Part shown: positions 17,650 to 26,473 of the stretch, piece after piece
Layout of the letters: each line of letters begins with the position of its first letter
Position numbering within the stretch: position 1 is the stretch's first letter
Source of the DNA: Eubacteriales bacterium
GTDB taxonomy: Bacteria; Bacillota; Clostridia; Lachnospirales; Lachnospiraceae
NCBI GenBank assembly: GCA_030533405.1
Contig: JAUNJF010000003.1
Span: 75,204 to 139,203 of the forward strand
Reading direction: 5' to 3'
DNA: 64,000 nucleotides
The notes under the pieces: generated by a model
What the model was told of the DNA's origin: nothing
The model's input: only the letters and a program-made list of their open reading frames with translations
Databases searched by the model: none
Translations under genes and position numbers: made by a program

Positions 17650-18834
17650 TTATCCTATATCATGTTTTAATAATTTCTTATAGCTGCAATCAATTACAAA
17701 TGCTCCAAGTGGTGCAGTCATTACAATTGCAAGAACTGCAACCGTCAGCACAATGTCCCCACAAGCCAGTCCCATACTGAGTGGAATTCCACCAATCGCA
17801 GCCTGCACCGTTGCCTTAGGTGTATACGCCATCATCGCAAACAATCTTTCTTTTCGGTTAAACTTTGTTCCTAACATACAGGCAAACACACCAAGCATTC
17901 GAAATACAAGTGCACCTATAATCACAAGTAATGCACCGACACCTACATTTTTCAGATATCCAATGTTCACCGTAGCACCCACTAATACAAACAGAAATAC
18001 TTCAGCACCAACCCATAATTTGTTGTATTTTGCAGACAATCGCTTTGCAACGGGTTCCCGATATTTTTGAAGCGCAATTCCTATAAACATAATCGCAATT
18101 AAGGCAGAGAATGTGATACTGGTCTGCATAGCATCCTCTGCTACTACAAGTGCAAAAGATACACAAAGAACCAACAAAACCTTCACGGTATCTCTGACAT
18201 GCACCTTTTCAAAATATTTTGCAAATAACCATCCCACGATTGTTCCAAGTATAACACCAATGGCAATCGAAACTGGAATATTTACAAAACTTAATACCGA
18301 CACGCCTTTTCCCTGCGTCAATCCAGTAAATGTTGTAAATAAAACAATAACGTAGACATCATCCACCGACGCACCCGCTAAAATAAGCTGTGGAATTCCT
18401 TCCTTTGTTCCATACTTTTCATCCATCAATTTTACCATTCTTGGAACTACAACCGCTGGTGAAACAGCAGCCAATACTGCACCCATAATGGCAGCCTCTA
18501 ATATGCTAATTCCTAACACCTTCGGTCCTAGCAAAAGCATACCTAAAAGCTCGAAAGTCGCTGGCACAAAACACATCATAACCGCAGGTCTTCCAATCTT
18601 TTTGAGTCCCGAAACATCCAAACTGAGTCCCGCTCTTGTTAAAATAATAATCAGTGCAATCTTTCGAATCTCTGCTGAAATATTCAAAATAGACGGATCC
18701 ATCCAATTCAAAACATAAGGACCTAACAGGATTCCAGTTGCCAACATTCCAATCAAGCTTGGCAATTTGCATTTCTTGCATAACCAACCTAGTGCCATAC
18801 CAACTATTAAAATCAACGTTATACTAAGTAACAT
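17650..18834 (-). CDS. Cation:proton antiporter (CPA family)
   Basis: The 394-residue protein has about 12 helices with the Na+/H+ exchanger fold. The N-terminus LLSITLILIVGMALGWLCKK leads to PSLIGMLATGILLGP, the loop typical of CPA transporters. ILTRAGLSLDVSGLKK and ASVDDVYVIVLFTTF provide membrane-embedded acidic residues; the DD pair near residue 158 is the probable ion site, as in NhaA/NapA-type proteins. A long C-terminal TrkA-type regulatory domain is absent. Its transport of Na+ or K+ against H+ is inferred from family. It appears to be monocistronic. Confidence 0.85.
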   Translation of the reverse strand: MLLSITLILIVGMALGWLCKKCKLPSLIGMLATGILLGPYVLNWMDPSILNISAEIRKIALIIILTRAGLSLDVSGLKKIGRPAVMMCFVPATFELLGMLLLGPKVLGISILEAAIMGAVLAAVSPAVVVPRMVKLMDEKYGTKEGIPQLILAGASVDDVYVIVLFTTFTGLTQGKGVSVLSFVNIPVSIAIGVILGTIVGWLFAKYFEKVHVRDTVKVLLVLCVSFALVVAEDAMQTSITFSALIAIMFIGIALQKYREPVAKRLSAKYNKLWVGAEVFLFVLVGATVNIGYLKNVGVGALLVIIGALVFRMLGVFACMLGTKFNRKERLFAMMAYTPKATVQAAIGGIPLSMGLACGDIVLTVAVLAIVMTAPLGAFVIDCSYKKLLKHDIG

Positions 18835-18905
18835 ACTTTACAATCTCCTTTCATAACAAGTAGCAATATGGCATTTCACAAGACGCCTCCCATTCAAGTT
18901 CATCA

Positions 18906-19544
18906 CTAAGCGGCTTTAAGCTTGCATTTCTTCAATCGCAACACCTTAGAATAATCGCAATGTGACTCGCTCACAATCTCTAACCCAAACTGTGCAAAAT
19001 ATGCTTTTAAATCTTTTACAATAAATGTCTTGTATGGTTTTGGTTCCAAAAGTTCAATTGGCAAATAGATAATCTTCTGGTACCATTTATCGCTTCGTTC
19101 CCACTCCGTAAGAATAAGTTCACCATCCTCCTTCATGACACGAACTGCTTCTTCCACAATCTTATTCGCAAGCGTTTCTTCCGTTTCATGTAACACCAAT
19201 GACAATAAAACCTTATCAAAACATGCATCCTTGAATGTCATTTTCGTGGCATCCATACAGTAAAACTTAATATTATGTACGTTTTCTTTTTTTCTCTTCA
19301 TTTTTGCAATCGTAAGCATATCCTCAGATAAATCTACACCTACAATCTTCACTTTTCTTTTTCCTTTCGCAATGTTAATTGCATTTGTTGCTGTACCAGT
19401 ACATAAATCAAGCACCGCATCATTTTCATCAATTGCGTCAATCACTACCTTTCGTGGACTTGATGCATAGTTACGAAAATAAACAACATCCAACAGATCA
19501 TAAAAATTAGACATAATCTTATAAAATAATTTTGAATTCATCAT
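18906..19544 (-). CDS. Class I SAM-dependent methyltransferase (UbiE-like)
   Basis: The 212-residue protein has the Rossmann methyltransferase core: VLDLCTGTATNAINIA (motif I, about 45-60), VGVDLSEDMLTIAKMK (motif II), FYCMDATKMTFKDACFDKVLLSLVLHE (motif III and post-III). Acidic Asp in VGVD binds the ribose of SAM. This type methylates small molecules, including quinones and phospholipids. It follows a CAAX/PEMT-type membrane methyltransferase by 14 bases and is transcribed with it, so the two may act on the same lipid. No quinone genes are near, so a ubiE/menG label is not justified. Confidence 0.82.
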   Translation of the reverse strand: MMNSKLFYKIMSNFYDLLDVVYFRNYASSPRKVVIDAIDENDAVLDLCTGTATNAINIAKGKRKVKIVGVDLSEDMLTIAKMKRKKENVHNIKFYCMDATKMTFKDACFDKVLLSLVLHETEETLANKIVEEAVRVMKEDGELILTEWERSDKWYQKIIYLPIELLEPKPYKTFIVKDLKAYFAQFGLEIVSESHCDYSKVLRLKKCKLKAA

Positions 19545-19558
19545 ACCCCTCCTTCTAC

Positions 19559-20074
19559 TTACAGCACATCATTTGTTTTCCTAGGGAACCATGGTATACA
19601 ACGATTTACTCGTTTGCAGTAATCCATATATTCCTGTCCATATAACTTTGCTAGCCATTTTTCTTCTGTATTGATCAGCATAATGGTCATCGCCATCCAA
19701 TAAACAAATGGCAAAATAAGCAACAATATATTATGTGCAATCAGTATCGCACCTGTACACCAAAGCATATGCGCTACATAACACGGATTGCGAACAAACC
19801 TATAAGAACCATTGGTCTTTAGTTGATTCTCTTTAATACTGTCCACTAAGTTTCCTGCAAAATCAGCACCTAAAAATAAAACAGTCGCCTCTAAAAGAAC
19901 GAGCACACCCAAAACGAAAAAAATACGTTTCGCAAAAATTGATGTCATAACACCTGGTAACAATCCCTTAACGGATAACAAAATAAAAATAGCTGTAATC
20001 ACCGCAATAGAACATCCATAAATCGGCCCCACACCAAATACTGGCAAATGATTTTTTTTATTCATATAATTCAC
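19559..20074 (-). CDS. Isoprenylcysteine/phospholipid methyltransferase-like membrane protein
   Basis: The 171 residues form about five helices. The C-terminal part has the ICMT/PEMT signature: GSYRFVRNPCYVAHMLWCTGAIL (RNP-x-Y), then NTEEKWLAKLYGQEYMDYCKRVNRCIPW, in which EE..L...G..Y..Y...V....P is diagnostic. Members methylate membrane substrates such as isoprenylcysteine or phospholipid headgroups with SAM. It is the first gene of a two-gene operon with the soluble methyltransferase. Its own promoter lies at 20094-20122. Substrate unknown. Confidence 0.82.
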   Translation of the reverse strand: MNYMNKKNHLPVFGVGPIYGCSIAVITAIFILLSVKGLLPGVMTSIFAKRIFFVLGVLVLLEATVLFLGADFAGNLVDSIKENQLKTNGSYRFVRNPCYVAHMLWCTGAILIAHNILLLILPFVYWMAMTIMLINTEEKWLAKLYGQEYMDYCKRVNRCIPWFPRKTNDVL

Positions 20075-20093
20075 CTCATTTCTTCATATGAAT

Positions 20094-20122
20094 ATATAAT
20101 CATATATCGCTTTGTTTGTCAA
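20094..20122 (-). promoter_or_regulatory. Sigma-A promoter of the methyltransferase pair
   Basis: On the minus strand TTGACA (20117-20122) is followed after 17 bases by TTATAT (20094-20099), or after 18 by TATATT. The start codon of the membrane methyltransferase is 20 bases downstream, with GAGGTGA as ribosome site. It lies right after a terminator, consistent with a new transcription unit. Confidence 0.78.
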
Positions 20123-20131
20123 CCAGAAAAT

Positions 20132-20156
20132 AAAAAAACCTAGAACATTGTCTAGG
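20132..20156 (-). terminator. Intrinsic terminator after the 20163-21167 gene
   Basis: Minus-strand CCTAGA-CAATGT-TCTAGG (20139-20156) is a clean six-pair stem followed by seven T (20132-20138). It sits seven bases after the stop of the upstream gene. Confidence 0.85.
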
Positions 20157-20162
20157 CTTCTC

Positions 20163-21167
20163 CTATTCTTTTATATGCGTTTTTCCTTTATACTGTTTTA
20201 TCATAATTATAAAATTGATTAGCCATAATATAAATACTGCTACACCGACACCCCAAGGCACGCGGGGATCTTGTATCACTTCAACATGAACATATCCAAA
20301 ACCTCCCTGTGTAAATGCAATATAATTTACAACTTTGTTTCTGGTAATTTTATAATATCCCTTTTCGCAATGATCTCTTGAATAATCTAGTTTTCGACTG
20401 ATTATCTCCGCATATTTATATGCATTCCCTGTAATCATTTTCATTCGTTCAAAGGATTCCTTCATCCAGGCAGCTTCCATGATACTATTCTCACAAAGTA
20501 ACCAGTCATCATTTGCTTCCACTACCTGAAGCTTTGATATGTCCTCTTTATTTGAACAGGCAATCACATTTACTTCATTATGATTTTCGTCCAAAAAAGT
20601 CAATTGCATTGGATAGATTACAGCCCCATGCTTTGCATATTTGTCTACACGAATACTTCCACCTGGATAATCACACAAAAAATGATAGATGTCTGCACCA
20701 TATCCTGACAACACACATGCGCGCAAATCCACTAATCCTGCCATATGATCGATACCAGAGTTTCCTCTGTCATTGCCATGAACCACATCATGCCAAACAC
20801 CATTTGTTAATCCATGCTCACCAGTTTTTGTTGTATAAATGTATGCATTCTCACGTTTCACACATCCCTCTTTGATTGCATAATCACTCGAGTACATTCG
20901 TTCAAAAAGTGTCACATCATACTGGCTATCCATTTCATCACAGTCCTCTTGCGCAACCATATAAACCTGTTTTGCAATGTCCATTTTACTAATCCCATAT
21001 CCATTCAATTCTTCAAAAGGACATTCCGCAGTCTTTCGATCAGGATGTTGAATTCCATAATGCACATCATATATAGAAATGGTCGCTCTCATAAAAAGGA
21101 AAAGTGCCACGATTACAGAAATTATGCCATAAATTAAAATAAATAGAATTGTTTTCCTCTTCTTCAT
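20163..21167 (-). CDS. Unrecognised protein with two flanking membrane helices
   Basis: I do not recognise this 334-residue protein. It has a membrane helix at each end (about 7-27 and 304-323) and a roughly 275-residue domain between them, most simply outside the cell since the N-terminus begins MKKRKT and the C-terminus is basic (KQYKGKTHIKE). The middle domain has six scattered cysteines, the GNDRGNSGIDHM segment, and no familiar catalytic motif. Ends with a strong terminator, so it is the last gene of its unit. No neighbour suggests a function. Confidence 0.6.
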   Translation of the reverse strand: MKKRKTILFILIYGIISVIVALFLFMRATISIYDVHYGIQHPDRKTAECPFEELNGYGISKMDIAKQVYMVAQEDCDEMDSQYDVTLFERMYSSDYAIKEGCVKRENAYIYTTKTGEHGLTNGVWHDVVHGNDRGNSGIDHMAGLVDLRACVLSGYGADIYHFLCDYPGGSIRVDKYAKHGAVIYPMQLTFLDENHNEVNVIACSNKEDISKLQVVEANDDWLLCENSIMEAAWMKESFERMKMITGNAYKYAEIISRKLDYSRDHCEKGYYKITRNKVVNYIAFTQGGFGYVHVEVIQDPRVPWGVGVAVFILWLINFIIMIKQYKGKTHIKE

Positions 21168-21254
21168 TTATCCAATCTTTCATCCTTCCATTCTTTTATT
21201 CAAATAGTCATAAAACAACTTTTATCATTTTATTTGTTTTTTCTATATACAATC

Positions 21255-21608
21255 CTATTGCTCAGCAAAAACAACCGTAATCATAACATCTGCTATCAAC
21301 TTGCCCGCCTCATTTTTCACTTCCACCAGATAGACACCAAGCTTCTTCCCTATTTTTCTCTCTAACACGGTAGCTGTCATTTTTTCACCCACCATTGCAG
21401 GTCTGTAAAAATGAATATTCGAATCTGATGCCGCTCCTTTTTTCCCCAACGATGTAACATATCTTCCTATCGCTTCGTCAGCCAACAAAAAAATGATACC
21501 TCCATGCACAACTCCATTAACATTTGCATTTTTTTCATTCGGAATCAATGAAATTGCATAGTTTTCTCCCTGTTCTTCGATTATATCAATATCTTTTACT
21601 TCAAACAT
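21255..21608 (-). CDS. PaaI-type hotdog thioesterase
   Basis: The protein has 117 residues from the ATG at 21608. This start is preferred to an in-frame one 18 bases upstream because GGAGGGG stands just before it. The hotdog signature is NANVNGVVHGGIIFLLADEAIGRY, with the HGG loop and the Asp-Glu of the central helix that activate water in PaaI/YbgC-like enzymes; RPAMVGEKMTATVLERKIGKKLGVY completes the sheet. It should hydrolyse acyl-CoA thioesters; the acyl chain is unknown. It stands alone between small genes. Confidence 0.85.
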   Translation of the reverse strand: MFEVKDIDIIEEQGENYAISLIPNEKNANVNGVVHGGIIFLLADEAIGRYVTSLGKKGAASDSNIHFYRPAMVGEKMTATVLERKIGKKLGVYLVEVKNEAGKLIADVMITVVFAEQ

Positions 21609-21669
21609 ATTTCCCCTCCATTGCAAATCAGCTCAAATACTACCACTCATTCTACACTAGATATTTCAA

Positions 21670-21686
21670 GAACGCACCCAGCGTTC
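21670..21686 (-). terminator. Short hairpin after the zinc-ribbon gene
   Basis: Minus-strand GAACGC-TGGGT-GCGTTC forms a six-pair stem two bases past the stop of the zinc-ribbon gene. There is only a weak T run after it, so termination may be partial. Confidence 0.5.
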
Positions 21687-21688
21687 TC

Positions 21689-21955
21689 CTAAAACCACTC
21701 ATAGTCTCCGCCTGTCACAGCAAGACTTAACAATTTATCATAACGCTCAACTTCCTCATCCCTTACAACCTGAATAAGCTTAGCAGCCTCAACAACCTTT
21801 GGCATCTCATCATCTGGTCCAATCTCCATATCTGGTGTTTCCCCACAATATGGACAAACCAAGCTTGGTCCGACCTGTACATTCAAAAAACGGCTACCGC
21901 AATCCTTACACTCATAATATCCACACAAAACTGTCCCATCTGGCACGTAATACAT
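21689..21955 (-). CDS. Small zinc-ribbon protein
   Basis: The 88 residues contain two knuckles, CKDC (residues 17-20) and CPYC (34-37), forming one four-cysteine zinc ribbon, followed by an acidic helical tail (MPKVVEAAKLIQVVRDEEVERYDKLL). Such proteins bind nucleic acid or partners, but nothing more specific can be said. It is small but credible because of its regular CxxC spacing and isolated frame. Just upstream lies the long palindromic repeat at 21985-22197. Confidence 0.65.
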   Translation of the reverse strand: MYYVPDGTVLCGYYECKDCGSRFLNVQVGPSLVCPYCGETPDMEIGPDDEMPKVVEAAKLIQVVRDEEVERYDKLLSLAVTGGDYEWF

Positions 21956-21984
21956 ATCTTTTCCCTCTTTCCTATGTATTTGAT

Positions 21985-22197
21985 TTAGGTAATTGCGAAA
22001 CTCTCAATTTGTTAATTTGAGTTGTACAATGTTGACAAATATCTAAGTTGGGGTATTTCTGTATGTTGGTACTTAGGTCACGTACTTTGTGACCTTATGT
22101 ACCACTACATACAGAACTAAGTGCAAACGTCCCCAACTTGGATTTGTTAATATTGTATAACTCTCGATAGCTTAAATTAAATTTCGCAATCACCTAA
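21985..22197. repeat. About 213-bp imperfect palindrome, MITE-like
   Basis: The two ends, TTAGGTAATTGCGAAA (21985-22000) and TTTCGCAATCACCTAA (22182-22197), are inverted copies matching at 15 of 16 positions. Inner segments also pair: GAGTTGTACAATGTT with its counterpart before ATAACTC, AAGTTGGGG with CCCCAACTT, GGTAC with GTACC, and AGGTCAC (22075-22081) with GTGACCT (22089-22095) at the centre. It fills the gap between two same-strand genes. No coding frame is evident. A small non-autonomous mobile element or a large structured RNA both fit. A shorter related copy lies at 51566-51607. Confidence 0.75.
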
Positions 22198-22204
22198 TAT
22201 TTAT

Positions 22205-23377
22205 CTAATTTTTCTTCAGTTTTCGCAGGCGTGACAATGCCTCATCCAATGTTTCTTTCTGGCGTGCAAAATGCAAACGAATTAAATGATTCACATCCTC
22301 ACGGAAAAAGCTAGAACCTGGCACTGCAGCCACACCTACATTTCGAATCATCCACTCGCAAAATTCCAAATCAGAATAGCCTGCAAACTGTGGCAAATCC
22401 AAAAACTCCTGAATATCGATCATCACAAAGTAGGTTCCCTGTGGTTCGTTATGCTTTAATCCAATGTCATCCAACCCCTTTAGGAAATAATCTCGCTTTT
22501 CTGTATAGATTCTTTGCAGCTCTTCGTAATAAGATGTTGGAAAATTAAGTCCAACAACTGCCGCCTCCTGAAGCGGTGCTGCTGCGCCAACTGTCAAGAA
22601 ATCGTGTACTTTCTTTGCCGCCTCAATCACCTCTGCCGGCCCAATCAGATAGCCCAACCGCCATCCTGTAATCGAGTATGTCTTAGACAAGGAATTACAG
22701 GTAATCGTATGCTCATACATGCCTGGCAAGCCTGCCATATACACATGCTCATACGGCTTATATAAAATGTGCTCATACACCTCATCTGTCACAACAAATG
22801 CATCATACTTTACTGCAAGCGATCCAATTGCCATTAATTCTTCTCTTGTAAACACCTTACCACATGGATTCGATGGATTACAAACAATAATTGCTTTTGC
22901 ACCAGCTTGAAATCCCTGCTCCACCAGTTTCAAATCAAATTCATACGTTGGTGGTACAAGCGGAATATAAATCGGCTCCGCACCAGATAAAATAGCATCC
23001 GCACCATAATTTTCATAAAATGGCGAGAATACCATTACCCGATCTTTCGGATTACAGATTGTCATCATCGCGGTCATCATGGCTTCCGTTCCACCACAGG
23101 TCACACAAATTTCTGTGTTCGGATCAATCTTTCTTCCGATTGCTGCACCCTGTTTTCTTGCCAATGCTTCTCTAAAATTCTGTGCGCCAAACGTAATAGA
23201 ATACTGATGTGGACCATTTTTTGCAACCCTCTCTAATGCATCTAACATCTCCATTGGTGGATCAAAATCCGGAAATCCCTGCGATAAATTGATAGCTCCA
23301 TATTCGTCACTGATTCGTGTCATTCTTCTAATAACCGAATCTGTAAATGTTCCTACTCTTTCACTTAACTGCGGCAT
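22205..23377 (-). CDS. PLP-dependent class I/II aminotransferase
   Basis: This 390-residue fold-type I enzyme is a member of the AspC/ArAT subgroup. Recognisable pieces are INLSQGFPDFDPP near the N-terminus, the FNTIEEC-like NPSNPCGKV loop, VVTDEVYEHI with the PLP-binding Asp, and CNSLSKTYSITGWRLGYL with the Schiff-base Lys. The C-terminal HLIRLHFAR supplies the substrate-carboxylate Arg. I chose ATG 23377 because it has AAGGAAG at a good distance and starts at the family N-terminus. It would transfer amino groups between amino acids and 2-oxo acids; the exact amino acid is not certain. Confidence 0.88.
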   Translation of the reverse strand: MPQLSERVGTFTDSVIRRMTRISDEYGAINLSQGFPDFDPPMEMLDALERVAKNGPHQYSITFGAQNFREALARKQGAAIGRKIDPNTEICVTCGGTEAMMTAMMTICNPKDRVMVFSPFYENYGADAILSGAEPIYIPLVPPTYEFDLKLVEQGFQAGAKAIIVCNPSNPCGKVFTREELMAIGSLAVKYDAFVVTDEVYEHILYKPYEHVYMAGLPGMYEHTITCNSLSKTYSITGWRLGYLIGPAEVIEAAKKVHDFLTVGAAAPLQEAAVVGLNFPTSYYEELQRIYTEKRDYFLKGLDDIGLKHNEPQGTYFVMIDIQEFLDLPQFAGYSDLEFCEWMIRNVGVAAVPGSSFFREDVNHLIRLHFARQKETLDEALSRLRKLKKN

Positions 23378-23498
23378 TTTTATCTTCCTTTTCTCTATGT
23401 TATCTTTGATACACATTGTTATTCCCTTTGTATACCTTTTCGCTATGCGCGTGCTCTACACTTCCAACAAGCTCCTAATCGAGTTCAACGATATATAG

Positions 23499-24713
23499 TC
23501 ATTTTTCTCCTTCTGAAAATGCCAATAGCATTCGAATTCTACTCTTGACCAGTGCATCTGTTCCACTTGCATCATAATCAACAGAAATATACTGTGCATC
23601 TGGAAAACTGCGTCGTAACGCTGGATATAATCCTCGTCCACATACATGACTGGGCAAACACCCGAATGGTTGCCCACAAATAATGCGGTTGTACCCATTT
23701 TGTACATGATTTACAAATTCTGCTCCAATCAACCATCCATCTCCGATACTACACTGATAGGTCACATAACCATCTGCTTTTTGCTTAAATACATCATATG
23801 CATCCATACAGTATAGACCTTCCTCTTTGATTGCCGCAACCATAGTCTGTTGCAAATCCAAAAACTTATGATATACAAGCTTACAAAAACGCCCCATGAT
23901 ATCTTCGCGCACAACGCCACCTTCACTCAACAAATGCGTATCCACATAATAAAGGGCATACCACGTCATGCCATTAATGGAATATTCACAATCCTGACTT
24001 TGTAAATATGCTTCCAAATCCCAGTTTCCCAAATGACAGTACTTGATATACAACTCTCCAATAATCCCAATCTTCGGTATGGTTCGGTCAACACGAGGAA
24101 TTTTTGCGAACGATTGTGCTATATCGCAATACTTCCTTTTCATCTCCCGAAATGACAAATGCATTCCTTTCTCAATATCTTTCGATAACTTAGTCATCCA
24201 CTGTTGATACAATTCTTCTGTTTGTCCAGTACATTTTTCGTATGGTAAAACTTGATTTTTTAAAATCATCAGCATATCTCCATAAAAAGCACCTGCAACA
24301 GCTTTTTTTAGCATAGCATATGTGATAGGCAGTCTATGTTTGCGTTCAACTCCAGTTACATTTAAAGAAATAATGGGAACCTGTGCAAATCCTGCCTGAT
24401 CGAGTGCCTTCCGAATCATTGGAATATAATTGGAACCCCTGCAGGCATCTCCTGCTTGTGGCTCCAATATCACGGTTTGATTCACATCATATTTTCCACT
24501 GTTTAATGTCTCTAAAATCTGTCCTACAATTAAAATGCCTGGATAACACAAATCATTATGCACATATTTCAATCCATAATGAACAATATCTTTAGATGCG
24601 TCCATCACAACTGGATAGTATTTCCCAGAATAAAATGCGTACTTTAATAAAGGGAAGTGTGCATCCAACATAGCCGGTATCAACAAAGTCTTTTGTGATG
24701 GTTTCCGTCTCAT
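23499..24713 (-). CDS. Acyl-CoA dehydratase activase-related protein, no ATPase domain
   Basis: About 404 residues resemble the C-terminal half of the large 2-hydroxyacyl-CoA dehydratase activase-related proteins. HNDLCYPGILIVGQILETLN with Cys59, GDACRGSNYIPMIRKAL with Cys94, and CGQPFGCLPSHVCGRG near the C-terminus contain the cysteines expected to hold an iron-sulfur cluster. The usual BcrAD/BadFG ATPase domains (about 600 residues) are missing. The ATG at 24713 has GGGGAG eight bases away; a GTG nine bases upstream is possible. The gene follows the hydrolase-like gene by 22 bases, suggesting an operon. Reaction unknown. Confidence 0.72.
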   Translation of the reverse strand: MRRKPSQKTLLIPAMLDAHFPLLKYAFYSGKYYPVVMDASKDIVHYGLKYVHNDLCYPGILIVGQILETLNSGKYDVNQTVILEPQAGDACRGSNYIPMIRKALDQAGFAQVPIISLNVTGVERKHRLPITYAMLKKAVAGAFYGDMLMILKNQVLPYEKCTGQTEELYQQWMTKLSKDIEKGMHLSFREMKRKYCDIAQSFAKIPRVDRTIPKIGIIGELYIKYCHLGNWDLEAYLQSQDCEYSINGMTWYALYYVDTHLLSEGGVVREDIMGRFCKLVYHKFLDLQQTMVAAIKEEGLYCMDAYDVFKQKADGYVTYQCSIGDGWLIGAEFVNHVQNGYNRIICGQPFGCLPSHVCGRGLYPALRRSFPDAQYISVDYDASGTDALVKSRIRMLLAFSEGEK

Positions 24714-24735
24714 CTTACCCACTCCCCTCCTTTTT

Positions 24736-26448
24736 CTATTTCATAATACGTTTCAATACAACATTAACACCTGGCATAAGCTGTAACATAACTTTGCCAT
24801 TCTCAACCGGTATTTCTTTTCCTGTTGACAGATTATGAACAGACTTGCAATCTTTGCCCACTTCTATCACACAGGATTCAAAATATGACAAATCTGAACG
24901 CACAACCAAGCAATCATTATCATATAAAAAGAGCATAATACCTGCTGGTGCATCTAAACGAACCGAAATCTTCTTATCAAACAATCCACGAATTGCATCA
25001 AGCACCTGTGTCGGATAACAGTACAAATCACCCATATTATCAGGAATGGTAATCACACTGATTCGTCCCATCCCATAACTGCAACGAAGCACTATCGGAT
25101 AATTCATTCCCTGACCATATGCCGCTGCCAACTCCCATATATCATTCGTACAATAGTCTAGTTGCGGTATCAAAACCGCTTCTCTTCCCACATAATTTCC
25201 ACTTACCGATAATCCATTATCCTTCGTAATTGCATAATCCTTTACAAATGCTTTGCGCGTACTATACGATACATTTACAAACTCCTGTATAAAAGCCTCG
25301 TTGATTTTTTGCAAAAAACCAGACGTACAAATCACATCTGCACCCGCCATAAGGCTTTTTTTCATTTTCGCAATAATCTCTTTATCCTCTGCCGCACCGG
25401 CAGCTAAAAACACAACCTTTTCATCCTCAGGGTATTGCATGGTTCCTATAAGCGGAATGCCACACATACCAAGATAACTATGAATATTATCCTCTCCACG
25501 CGCTGCATTTGGACGATAAGAAGCAATTCCAACCGTATTACCCAACTGATCTAAATACGCATCCATTTCTATAAACATCTGCTCTAAGGACGCGGCAAAC
25601 ACCGAATAACGCTGGTCCAACACCAAAGTACCCATACAAAAAATCGTAATTTCCTTTGCTCTGGCAAATAACGTTAAATACCCTTGTTCCAAATAAGATG
25701 TCAAATTATACGTACATTCATATGGGTCAAACCATCCACCCAAATTTCTTCCAGGAGCCGCACTTTCCAAATAAGTCATAATAAAATAGCTTAAATACTT
25801 AGGTAAATGCTGTTGTGCATAATCTGGATTTCTTGTTTCTGTTCCTGTATAAATAAAATCAAACAGTTCTGATTCCGTTTCCAAATCATATCCAGTTTCC
25901 TGATATACCTCATACCACTGTGGATATTTTATAATCACATTCACACTTGGATTTTCTTCCTTCGCAACATGTAACACAAGCTCATTCGCCACCTCAACCA
26001 TCTGCTCTTTTCGAAATGCAGACCAGCTTCTTACGCCCTTTTGTGCAATGCATTTGGGACATCTGCAATTGGTAAAAAAGAAATCATCTAAAATAATCTC
26101 ATCAAAGCACTGCGCCAACATCCGAATTGCCTTCTCAACTTTTTGTCTATCCTCTTCATCAGAATAGCATAACGACACATATCCCTCATTCTGTCCACCA
26201 GCGCAGGTTGTGATTCCACCACTTACTGCAATTCCCTGTTCTTCAAAATAAGATTTCATTTGCAGCAAATCGTCTTTTTCACACCACACATCACCACGGA
26301 AATTCTCTAAATACACTTTTCCAATTTGCACATGTTTGTGTAAACATTTAAACTGCTCAATAAACGCTTCCTGATTCTTTGCAAACTGCAATACATCATG
26401 TACCGGACAATACACTGCCACATTAAAATTACGATAACGCTTCCCCAT
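24736..26448 (-). CDS. Glycoside-hydrolase-like TIM-barrel protein
   Basis: The 570-residue cytoplasmic protein starts with a barrel-like half (residues 1-330): FDEIILDDFFFTNCRCPKC gives a strand ending in paired Asp and a CRCPKC cysteine pair, and FIYTGTETRNPDY gives another loop with acidic residues. A Rossmann-like trimerisation-type domain follows (about 340-480, as in GH42), then a small beta domain. Family name not certain. It may be a hydrolase acting on an unusual sugar, yet its pairing with the activase relative suggests something other than sugar breakdown. Ribosome site is weak (GGGGAAATAAT). Confidence 0.55.
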   Translation of the reverse strand: MGKRYRNFNVAVYCPVHDVLQFAKNQEAFIEQFKCLHKHVQIGKVYLENFRGDVWCEKDDLLQMKSYFEEQGIAVSGGITTCAGGQNEGYVSLCYSDEEDRQKVEKAIRMLAQCFDEIILDDFFFTNCRCPKCIAQKGVRSWSAFRKEQMVEVANELVLHVAKEENPSVNVIIKYPQWYEVYQETGYDLETESELFDFIYTGTETRNPDYAQQHLPKYLSYFIMTYLESAAPGRNLGGWFDPYECTYNLTSYLEQGYLTLFARAKEITIFCMGTLVLDQRYSVFAASLEQMFIEMDAYLDQLGNTVGIASYRPNAARGEDNIHSYLGMCGIPLIGTMQYPEDEKVVFLAAGAAEDKEIIAKMKKSLMAGADVICTSGFLQKINEAFIQEFVNVSYSTRKAFVKDYAITKDNGLSVSGNYVGREAVLIPQLDYCTNDIWELAAAYGQGMNYPIVLRCSYGMGRISVITIPDNMGDLYCYPTQVLDAIRGLFDKKISVRLDAPAGIMLFLYDNDCLVVRSDLSYFESCVIEVGKDCKSVHNLSTGKEIPVENGKVMLQLMPGVNVVLKRIMK

Positions 26449-26473
26449 ATTATTTCCCCTAATCCATTATTTA

